A stretch of DNA of 64,000 nucleotides, taken from positions 348,138,329-348,202,328 of the forward strand of contig CM042686.1 of the NCBI GenBank assembly GCA_023614405.1, written 5' to 3'. This document shows, piece after piece, positions 44,631-54,200 of the stretch. The DNA comes from Avena insularis (taxonomy: Eukaryota; Streptophyta; Magnoliopsida; Poales; Poaceae). The position numbers and the translations under genes were made by a program. Under the pieces are notes generated by a model, which did no database searches, was not told the DNA's origin, and worked only from the letters and a program-made list of their open reading frames with translations. Within the stretch, counting starts at the first letter, position 1; each line of letters starts with the position of its first letter.

Positions 44631-45422
44631 CTACGACAGTGATCTAGTGCATCTACTCATCGTCAATGAAGTCGAAGTCTTCATCATCAGTGTAGAAGTC
44701 CATAGCATCCCCGCCGTAAAAATCGCCATCGCTCCGAGGTAAGAATCCATATCTCCCTGGATGTCTTCACCATCATCATCTTCTTCTTTGGCGGCAAGCT
44801 GAGCTTCCTGCTCCTTGACGGTCTTCTCGAGGTCGGCCACCTTCTTGCGAAGACGACCGATGGTGCGATCCTTCTTTGCACGCTGGCGACGAAGAGACTG
44901 GCGATATTGGACGAGCAGTGCGAAAGTCTGGGCCTTCTGGTCGGCAATTGCACGGTTCTGGTTGGCTAACTCTCTGGCATTGTCCAATTCCTGCTGTCGG
45001 TCATGAAGCAAGAAGTCAAGGTTCTCCACTTGACGCCTCAACTCTGGGTGACTTGGCATCTCCATCGGCATTCCCATGAAGTCACGCCTTGCATAGTGGG
45101 CAAAACGGGTTCCTTGAATCTTGTTGACGCTGAGGGCACATAGACGTGCGAGAGCTTCATGCATTGCCCTGGCTAATCCATCTAGCCAGTTGTTCTCTCT
45201 CACAGAGAACTGAATTCTTCCAGAAGTTGGTGCTTCAATGCTTCCTCGAAGATCTGCGGTGACTAGCCATTGTAGGTCTCCTCCTGGGGGTCCTGGAAGT
45301 TGAGCTCCAAGAAACTCCGAATGTGGGCGTCCCAGTAACTCTGACAGTGAATCCAGATCCCTCTCGAAGATCATCTGACCTCCGTTTCCCAACTGGTAAA
45401 ACTTGCTGAACTGAGTATCCAT
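44631..45422 (-). CDS. Element D first ORF upstream of gag (263 codons, coiled coil)
   Basis: Starts M-D-T-Q-F-S-K-F-Y-Q-L-G at 45422, about 210 bases after the PBS, and stays open for 263 codons. The N-terminal 110 residues have no domain I recognise. Residues about 125-220 form a long charged helix with heptad-like spacing (E-N-L-D-F-L-L, K-D-R-T-I-G-R-L-R-K-K-V-A-D-L-E-K), followed by an acidic tail (E-E-D-D-D-G-E-D). B carries the same ORF at 9656. An extra ORF before gag is reported, from memory, for rice RIRE3/RIRE8, which belong to related chromoviruses. Function unknown; a structural or RNA-binding partner of Gag is one possibility. The last 30 residues may be frame-shifted. Confidence 0.7.
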   Translation of the reverse strand: MDTQFSKFYQLGNGGQMIFERDLDSLSELLGRPHSEFLGAQLPGPPGGDLQWLVTADLRGSIEAPTSGRIQFSVRENNWLDGLARAMHEALARLCALSVNKIQGTRFAHYARRDFMGMPMEMPSHPELRRQVENLDFLLHDRQQELDNARELANQNRAIADQKAQTFALLVQYRQSLRRQRAKKDRTIGRLRKKVADLEKTVKEQEAQLAAKEEDDDGEDIQGDMDSYLGAMAIFTAGMLWTSTLMMKTSTSLTMSRCTRSLS

Positions 45423-45634
45423 CTACAAGAATTTAGGATGAGGAAATTAGTGAAGTGATCAAGTGTGTCAAATTTTAAGTAGTAATGTATGAATTTTGAG
45501 GAACATGTATTTTTGAGAAAGAATGGGTTCACAAGGGTAAGAGGGGAAATAGTTTTTCATAAATACTCACTTTGGTTTTGAAGCTAAGTTTTTGGTTTGG
45601 ACGTCCATTCTAACTAGGGTCTCCTATGGTCAGG

Positions 45635-45651
45635 ATGGCTCTGATAACAAC
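45635..45651 (-). other. Primer-binding site of element D
   Basis: On the minus strand AGTTGTTATCAGAGCC follows the 5' LTR. It is one base off the initiator-Met type TTGGTATCAGAGCC. Confidence 0.85.
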
Positions 45652-45652
45652 T

Positions 45653-48600
45653 TGTCAACACCCGGATTTTTAATCCCAGATGCCTGTTATGCCATACCTT
45701 GCAATCCCAGGATTACCATTTTTGCGAGACATAACGGATTGGATATCACAGTACATCATCCATTACAAACCATACATAAGGTTTTACACAAATACGGATC
45801 TCATGATCCAGTCTTTAATACAACAAGCAGCGGAAATAAACGATAGCGTAGCGGTGGGTCCATCTTCGAGGTACAGCAATCCGACAAAGGCAGATAGTCC
45901 TAGTTATCATAGCCATCCTGCTGACCATCATCTTGGTAATATCCTTCATAGTCTGGCCATGATAATAGTCAGGGAAAAAAGCCATGAGTACTCTTTAAGT
46001 GCTCGCAAACTACTACTAACAAGGGTTATAATTCTAAGTTAAAGTGCTGAATTGAAAGAATAACTATCAAGTTAAGTTTGAAACCTAAGCTGAGTTCTGA
46101 AGCAAGAAAAGATAAATTAAAGTTCTAGAATCACTTAAGTTGGGAAACTATTATCATCTACACAACCCTGTTGTGGTCAAGTCAAAGTTCATCATTCTTT
46201 TCAAGTTATTTAGAAAACATCTGACAACGAAACAGTATGGCCATTCCAACTGTCCATAACCGTGGACGCGGCTATTCGAATAGTTTGACACTCTACAGAG
46301 GTGGTACACTTGCACCACAAGATTCGATACATCTGTCAGGGATAACCCTGAATCATCATACTTAGTATCCAGATAATCAAACATAACCTTCCCTTTACAC
46401 TCCCTAGTACAAGCACCTCTCCTATGATCATGGCCTCCCAACCATGACCATCAGTCATCTTGGGCACTGCATAGGTGGACATCATTGAGAGATAGCCTCA
46501 GCTCAAACGTCTCCCGTGAGGGAACTAATACTAATGCATATAAATTTCCAGCTAAGCCTTACCCAATTCAGGTAATGTGGTTGTATGGTAAATTTGGAAT
46601 GGTATCGCATCCGAATCCAACCATCAGTTTTATAAAAGGGTTAAGGCTCATGCCTTATCTTTTTCATCATCATCAACCCATTGTGTTTCTCAACACATGT
46701 CAAAACATCTCAATAGAATGACTCATCATTCCAAGGTTTTCATAACTCATTTTCACCAAGTGTTCCCATCTAAAGTGACTCAAGTTTTGATCTATTCTAA
46801 AATACTAAGTTAAGAGTGTTCACTAAGGTGGAAAGATGGGATCAATCTCATGCCATAGAATGACATCTAAAGGTTTCTAAGTAGGTCAAGTTTTATAATC
46901 TTTATGCTACCTTCAAAATTAATTAAAGAACTTTGTGTAACTAAGGGGGTAAAACTTGTTAATAAGACTTGAGGTACTAAGAGTTAAAGGGGTGTGATCA
47001 AAGTATGCTTAAGGCATCTTTACTAAACTATCTAGTTTTATTCTAGCTTGCTACAATAGCTTACTAAAGCATGTTTGCAAGGGTTAGCTTACCACTAATA
47101 GCTTGCCTTGGTTGGTGCAGTGGTTGAAGTTTTCTTCTTCTTCTTCTTGGTAGAACTCCTCCTCCTCCTCGAAGGCTTGGTCGGTACTATCATCTAGAAA
47201 TACATAGGGAGTGCACAATCACCAAACAATCCTTAACTAGGCTAAGTATTATTCTAAACCACACAATTGATGATCTATTATCATCACAAGCATCACAAGT
47301 TTAATTCAATAGTTTCAAAAAAAATTATTTTGGAAAAGTAATTTCTACTCATTGAAATACCAACTAAAATTTAATATTCACCACCAAAATATGGGATCAT
47401 GTGGATACATGTCCTCACCACATATTCTAACATGTGGGAATGAGATTTAAAGGTTGGATCAATATCACTTTGGTTTAAGTTCATTATTTAATGATTTAAA
47501 GTGACTAGAAATGCCTATATAGAATTATTTTGGTACTAGTCCAAAGTCACTGCCTATAAACCTTAATATTATTACATATTTGGATAGATATGATGAGATG
47601 TGATTTTTGAGAGTTGGAATCAACTCAAAATCTAACTTGGTTGATTTTATAAAAATGTTTCAAGTTGCAAAAGCTTCTGTCTTCTTATTTTTATTAGGAT
47701 AAATCTATAACTCTAAATGAATTAAATCCAACGGGCTTGGATATAGCATTTCAATACCTTTCAGACAAAATTAGTTTCATGTAATTTGGATTTGTCAAAC
47801 TCACAGAATTGAATTTTGAAACACTAGATAAAAACTATATTCTAACTAAAAAGAAAAATCTAGATTTGAATCTATGGGCTTGCACGGGAAAGGAAATGGG
47901 GCGGCCCAATGGCGCTACGCGGCATGGGGCTCAGCTGACAGGGGGGTCCCACTTGTCAGCGGCACTTAAAACGCGAAACGGTACGCGCTGTGGGCCGTGC
48001 GATTAGAGGCAAGATCTACGGCTGAGGGTCGTCGTCGACGACGGACGGGTCGCCGGCGAGCTCGAACCCTAGCGTCTCGGTGGGGGTCTACTGGGGGCGT
48101 ATCAGGGCTCCAGCAGGGTCGGTGATGCGGGCGAACAAAGTGGAAGACGACGGCGAGGAGAGGCGTGGTCGCGGCGGAGCTTGGGGTGGCCGGAATCAAC
48201 GGCACCCTTCTTCTCCAGAGGTGGCGGCTTCGGCTCCAATTCCGGCGAACTGCTGCTCCACTTGCTCCGACGAGAGGTGGGTGAGGTTCAGAGAGGTGAG
48301 GGGAGTGGAATGGTGTGAGTCTTTTGTGCTGGGGAGGGCTCCTTTTATAGGCTCGACGTTGAGACTGAGCGGGATGGGCGGTCGACGGTGGCGACATGGC
48401 TACGGCGAGCTAGCGGCATGGCCTGGGATTGCGATCGGTGGGCGGTTCCCTGGTGGTGCTCTAGTGCTTCAATGCGGCCATAGGGGCGATGGCATGCGGT
48501 CGGGGCGAGGTGGCGCTCTGCGCGGCCGAAGCGGCTGTGTCCACGGCGAGCGGTGGCTGTGGGGCTTTGGGCGGCGAACAGAGGTGTCTGGGGTGTTCTC

Positions 48601-49575
48601 TAGGTCGAGGCGGAGCGGTGGGCGCGGGCTGGTGTCGAGCAGCGGCTTGTGCACGCGGGGACAGTGCGCGCTCTGCGGGTGGCGTCGGCATGCTCGACAA
48701 GCTCCGAGCGCGGTGGTTCCTGGCCGCTCTGCCCTATGGATCTAGCCTGGGGCTGGTTGGACGGTGGAGGTGGACCACCGCTGTGTACTAGACATGGCAG
48801 GTGCAGTCGGCATGAGATGGTGCTCGCATGGTCAGGCAAAGGCAACTAGGGGGTAGAGAAGAGGCTAGTTTGGTCTGGTCTGGCTTGAGGGGGGACAAGA
48901 TGATCAAAGCACTACAGTATTGCTAGACAAAATCAGCCCAAAACAGTAATAGTTAGGCCTTAATGATCTTGCTAACAAGGTGTTTGACAAAATGGCCGCA
49001 AGAGAAAAAGTTTTGAATTTTGAGTTCAAAAATTTTGGGTGATCTCCACTAGTGCTATGTAGTCTCTGGTTGCAAGGGTTTTGAAAATGGTGCTCAATTA
49101 GATGGTTTTTGAAATAGGGGTGATCTATGCATATGCATTAGATTCAATTTTAAACTGTCATTTAAAATAGTTTACAGAAGGTTTTTAGTAGATCAAAAGG
49201 TGGGACTTGGTACCTCATTATGTGTACTAGCAAGGGGTGCAAAGATCAAGAATTGTTTCTGTTAAGAATTGAGTACTAGGAATAGCCAAAGTAGGCATGA
49301 GAGTTAAATTTGTCCAAATGACCATTCCTTCATTTTAATTCTTTTTTATTTGATTTCTTTTAGGAAAAGTTTGGGAATGATGTAGATGATGTTTAAATCA
49401 CCTAAGAAACATTTTAGAAGCAAAGGATCACACAATCATGGTAATTCAAAACAGCTCCTATTTTAAATACACACATATATGAATGCTTTCATGTTAAATT
49501 TGAAAAGTTTTTGTTAACCCCATTTTTGGATGTTTTGATCTCGATAAGCTTGGATTGAAGTTTTGGGATGTTACA
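45653..49575 (-). repeat. 5' LTR of element D (right, 3,923 bases)
   Basis: TGTCAACACCCGG .. GGGATGTTACA followed by the duplication GGTGA. It contains the GC-rich island 47859-48894 with the TATA box at 48342-48349, and the conserved exon pair 47193-47107 and 45952-45900. Palindrome at 45986-46004. Apart from the island and a cluster near 45860-45890, it differs from the left copy by only a few percent. Confidence 0.9.
45900..47193 (-). other. Spliced acidic reading frame inside the right D LTR (exons 47193-47107 and 45952-45900)
   Basis: Minus strand. Exon 2 (87 bases) follows an acceptor TATTTCTAG and ends CAACCAAG before a GC-type donor GCAAGC. Exon 3 (53 bases) follows CATGGCCAG and ends at TAG 45902-45900. 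Joined in phase 1 they are open: D-S-T-D-Q-A-F then E-rich, E-N-F-N-H-C-T-N-Q, then D-Y-E-G-Y-Y-Q-D-D-G-Q-Q-D-G-Y-D-N. Exon 3 has exactly the length of the B exon and exon 2 is two codons longer. The intron is 1,154 bases (1,101 in B). The frame lacks a clear ATG and a clear exon 1 donor, so whether it is translated is open. Confidence 0.5.
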
Positions 49576-49580
49576 GGTGA

Positions 49581-51088
49581 AAACTAGAGATTTAAGGATC
49601 TTGGGTAAGATTGTTTTCATGCCACCAAAACCTTGTTGGATCTTGGAGGTCAAGGCTCCCCTTGGGGCATGGGATATATGGATGGATAGACCAAGTGATG
49701 TAGATTGCAATGGTGTAGAGTTTTGAGCTTGATCCTGCTTGATCTCACCAAGAATTGATTTCAAACTTTGGATAAAATAAGCCTGCCAAGGCAGATTATC
49801 AACTAGCCTTCAAAACCTTGTGGGTTTAAGAAGCACAAAGATCCCCTTGGAACAAGTGAAATAGATATTTATATAACTATATGATTAGAACACAACCATG
49901 CAAAGAGTTGGTCCATAGAAGGTTGGATGGTGGTGTGACCTTCTGTCAAAGTAGGCATGTTGACTAGATTTACAGGAATAGTTATTTTCTTGCCTGCAAA
50001 ACCCTCAAGAACAAGTGGGTTGGAGGATTATCTAACCAAGGGAAAGAGTGGGCCTTGTTAGTCCTTAGGATGGTTAACAAGATTGTTGAAATGCATTTTA
50101 AAAATGCACAAGGGTTGAGAAAAGGAGGCATTCAAAAAGGTGATGTTGAAACAGATTCTAGACTTGGCCAAATTTGGCAGATTTAGGGTTTTTGACTAGA
50201 AAGTGGGTGGTGATGATTTTGATGGGTTGCAAGGTACCAAAGCATCATAAAGTGGATGATGTTGAAGTGTAGATTGAGTAGGAAGGATCCTTGCTTGATA
50301 CTGGTCTTCATTGACTTGGAAGCTTCTAGAAGGGAACATTTCAAAAGGGGGTCTGATTAGGGGTTTTAGATGATCTCTAGTAGCTAGAGATCAGATCCAG
50401 CTTTGTATTCTTTCTTAGGGTGTGGTGATTTGGAAACATCTTGATCCTAGTGATGAGTTCCAGGAGTAGTTCATACTATCTCCTAAGTAGACAAATCAAA
50501 TAGCAGATCAAAGCAATTCATCAGACAACAGATCAAGGCACTTCATCGTAGCAGATCAAGGCAACTCATCTTACAAACAAAGCAAACCTACTACTAGGGT
50601 TACCATCAAGTCTGACTTGAGGTAAGGTTGGGCAATTTGAAAAGGGTTGGAGTTTGAATAAGATGAGAGTCATTGGTATCTCTACCAAGAGTAGAACTCA
50701 AAAGCTTAATAAAGGTGTTTTGGGAAACCTAGAGAGAAGAGTAGTTGAAGGTTCTATCTTGAAAACATAAGGAGATTATAGTATGTAGCTCTCCATAGTT
50801 TGGGGAAATAGAAGCTACTAAAATAGTTGGTTTGCAAAGGCTTCTTGGCTCAGGTTTTGAAATGCTAGACCATTTGAGAATATGGAAATTAAGCCAAGAC
50901 AGTTTTGGGAAGTAGCTTTTGTCAACTAGTGTTAAGGTAAGGAGTATATCTTCTAATACACAATCATAAGCATAAACATAGTCAAACAACAGGCAAACAC
51001 TTCACCATTAAACAAGAAAAAGTTTTTGTTCCCCCTGATTTTTGCATTCTGGACAACTAATCAGGGTTGCTGAAATTGGGATGTTACA
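49581..51088 (-). repeat. Terminal part of the solo LTR F
   Basis: Resumes exactly after D's duplication and ends GATGTTACA, followed by ACTAA. Low-GC, no ORF of note. The last 230 bases match Z at the left edge of the window. Confidence 0.85.
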
Positions 51089-51093
51089 ACTAA
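51089..51093. repeat. Target duplication of F, right copy
   Basis: ACTAA, identical to 18694-18698. Confidence 0.85.
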
Positions 51094-51268
51094 TCCTTAA
51101 GAAAAATGACAAAAACATCCAACTTAAGTGTGACAAGGTTTATCCTCAAGTGCATATCCATCACCAGTCTTGGTTTAGATAAGATGGCTCCTATAGTCAC
51201 TATCCAGCCTACAAATCTTCCTAAAAGGGTTTTAAACCTAAGGTCAAAGCATATGCTCTGATTCTAGC
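51094..51268 (-). other. Interior of element C (right part) with primer-binding site
   Basis: 175 bases between F and the right LTR. On the minus strand, TAGAATCAGAGC (51266-51255) lies two bases from the LTR and matches the initiator-Met PBS TGGTATCAGAGC at 10 of 12 positions. This is the 5' end of C's interior. No ORF. Confidence 0.75.
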
Positions 51269-54200
51269 TGCGGTGACCCAGCATACCACTGCATGATGTA
51301 GTACACTATAGTCATTGACATAACACCAATGAAACACCATTCACTAGTATTACATCCCTCAGAGTGGTACAACAGAAACACAGCAGGTCCAAGACGTGAC
51401 TATAGATTACAACTCGACTCTTTACAGAAGATCTAGAGAACACTCTAGGTTAAAGAGAGAGAAAGAAACTTCTTACAAAGAAGAATCAGAATAATAACTT
51501 AGAACTATCTAGAGACTAAGACTAGTATCTAAACTATTTGGCTTGCCATTGTTGCTATTGCAATGCTCTATAGAAGTAGGTTTTATGGCTAGAGAATCTA
51601 CTCCTATCTAAATAGACACTTTATCTTCACTTCAGCTGATGTATATGTGGACTTCATTGACTTTATAGAAGAACTTGAGCTGTCGATTATGGTTTCTTGA
51701 GTAGAAATTGATGTTGACGTCATCTTCAATGGCTTAGAACCTCGCAAGGGTTAAGAATGTATGGTTGAGTACGAGCGTACTCAGCAAGTTCACTAAAATG
51801 AGTGTATGATGCACTGTCTCTACAGCCATAGACCATCGGTCATAGGCAATGCAGGTTTTCACAAACATTTCTTCAAAGGTTGTTTTTATTATAAAAACTA
51901 TGTCCGACAGCCTTCACAGGTTGACCAGAACCTTCATGGGGTTACTTTCCTGCCGCGTTCGTAGCTCCTTCCCAGAACAGGGAGTAACATGTCACAGTTC
52001 TTACACTGTGTAGAGGTTCGTTACTTTACCCATGAGAGACCAAATCCTTGTTGCACAACCGGGAAGCTTACCCGTCCACACTTCCTTTGGTGTAGGGCCC
52101 AGTAGATGATCCAAGCCAATCATTGCCCTCTCTGCGACCCCATATCTCTGCACAATCCTTCGGGCCGAGCTCCATCTCTGTTAAGCCCCCTTTGGGGCAA
52201 TCTATAACCCTGATGAGTTCCCAAAGACTCTATGAGCCGGTTATGCCCCTGGCAAGCTACATAAAGGTCTGACTATACCTCCGGTAGCCGCTCACAGATA
52301 ATCTAGACACCAAAATCATGGGGCCTAACGGTGCCCATCCATATGCTGGATCCGCACAAGGAATCATAGCGTCATGTTAAGGTCGTCTTGCCTCCATACG
52401 AGAGAAATAAGACACAGCTGACTTCTCCGTCCCATTCCAAATCTCATGGTTAACGTGTAATATACAGTGCTAGAATCACTGGCGACATTGGTCGTTAAGT
52501 CCTAGATATTATGTTCCTTTACCACTGGAACTGTATCAATAGATTATTACCATCTGGTAAATAATCCATAATCATATTATTATGAAGATAGTGTTTTTCT
52601 GACCTTTTTGAAATGCGGGTGATGACAACATTTGAGTTACAAGCATTTGATAGGAAATAACCAAAGGACATGAGCAAGTTGTGAACTTGCTTTTTGTGAT
52701 TGTAAGGTTATGCACTCACGGTCTTCAGACACTAGAAGATCCAAATTCTGTAAACAGCATCATTGGTCCGGCAAGGACTAATGTTTAAAGAAGCAAGATG
52801 CAACAATGCATAAGTAATGAAATGCAATTGGATAAACGCGAATCCCCGGAATAGTCGTATCTGATCTAGGGTTTGTAGTTTGTGATGCGTTCTTTGGAAT
52901 GTGTTACCCTTTTATACGAGCTTTACACATGTGTTCTTGTTAAGGCTTGTGAGTGAGTGGGACAATATGTAAATACAATAAGTAGTATGCAATACTAAAG
53001 CACTCAAATGGATCATGGTATCTACAAGATTTCTTAAGCAAGATTAAGAATCAATTAGAGCCTTTAAAGAATTGTTCAAGGATCACTTTTAATGTTTCCT
53101 GAAAGAATAACTTTTGAAGAAAACATTACTTTACAAAGTAAAAAGTGTTTAAACTTAAGGCTTAACACTTTAAGGTTTTCTTATTACCTAAGATTATTAA
53201 AAGAGAAACAATCACAACAAAGTAATGGAGATTTACATGTTTTGGATGAGGCATCACATTATAGATGGTTTACTTCTTAATCATTTCACAAAGGTAGAAT
53301 TTAAGTATTATTTCTTGAATGAGATGGTGTTTTATTAAAGTTATAAGTGAATAGAATTACTTTATTATTAATGCTCATATTTTATAAGCATAAATAGGCC
53401 ATTTCTAACATTACTTAAAACTTAGTTTAATTCTTTAGGTGGATTCCTAAACTTGTAGAAGAATTAGTACTCGAATCTTAATGATTTTATAACTGATAAT
53501 CTATTTTTGAAGAGTAAGATTTACTTAATTCTGAATGGCAGTTTTAGTAAGTACAACGTGAATTGGTTAGACCTATCTTAACTTCACTTAAACATAACTT
53601 GCACTTGTTATTCCACTTTTATATTTTAAACAAATAATGGTAAAGGCAATAGTAAAGATTTATATATTTCTAAGGAATTAAAATAAAAGAAAAGGTTTAA
53701 AATAAGATTTATTAGACCTTTACTTTTTATTTGACTTCAATTATGATAGAGGATAATTTTAATGTGTAGAATTTAATTTTTGGATAATCTTGGTATATTA
53801 TATGTATTTTTGTGATTTTTAAATAATAAGATATGAATTTTATAAGTTTTATTTCTTTATTAGCACTAAATAAACAATAAATACTTAGTTAAGTGACACA
53901 AAATAATTGAAACAAGTTTGTAATTGTAGATTTTGTTTTTATAAGAATTTTCGTATATTATTTATATTTTTCTGATTTACCAATATTAAAATATGAATTT
54001 TCAAAGTATTATTACTTATAAAATCTTTATTAAACAATAATTATTTAAATAGTTAACACAATAATGTTTGTTAATAAATTTAATTTATATATTTTATTGT
54101 TCTGAACATTTTGATATATTATATACATTTTTCCAACTTGTAAATAATAAGATATGAATTTTCTAGTGTTTATTCAATTTTTGAAAATTATTTAAACCAC

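Larger units (their letters stand above)
36031..49575 (-). mobile_element. Element D: complete Tekay-like chromovirus
   Basis: LTRs 36031-39885 and 45653-49575, interior 5.8 kb, flanked by GGTGA on both sides (36026-36030 and 49576-49580). Reading on the minus strand: PBS, an extra ORF, gag with CCHC knuckle, protease, reverse transcriptase, RNase H, integrase, chromodomain, purine tract. The RNase H/polymerase wording and the chromodomain place it with Tekay/Del/RIRE3-type chromoviruses. The genes carry stops and frameshifts, so the copy is non-autonomous. It is inserted in the solo LTR F. Confidence 0.92.
18699..51088 (-). mobile_element. Element F: solo Gypsy LTR (6.17 kb), interrupted by G and D
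   Basis: F consists of 18699-18789, 31460-36030 and 49581-51088. It starts TGTGGGCCCC and ends GATGTTACA, and ACTAA flanks it on both sides (18694-18698 and 51089-51093). There is no PBS, purine tract or internal domain within it, so it is one LTR left by recombination between two. Removing G with one ACAAG and D with one GGTGA restores a continuous 6,170-base LTR. Z at 1-225 is a relative. Confidence 0.85.

Noticed and set aside
48080..48745. Open frame of 221 codons in the right D LTR
   Set aside because: The homologous left LTR carries many indels that break it, and the translation is low-complexity.
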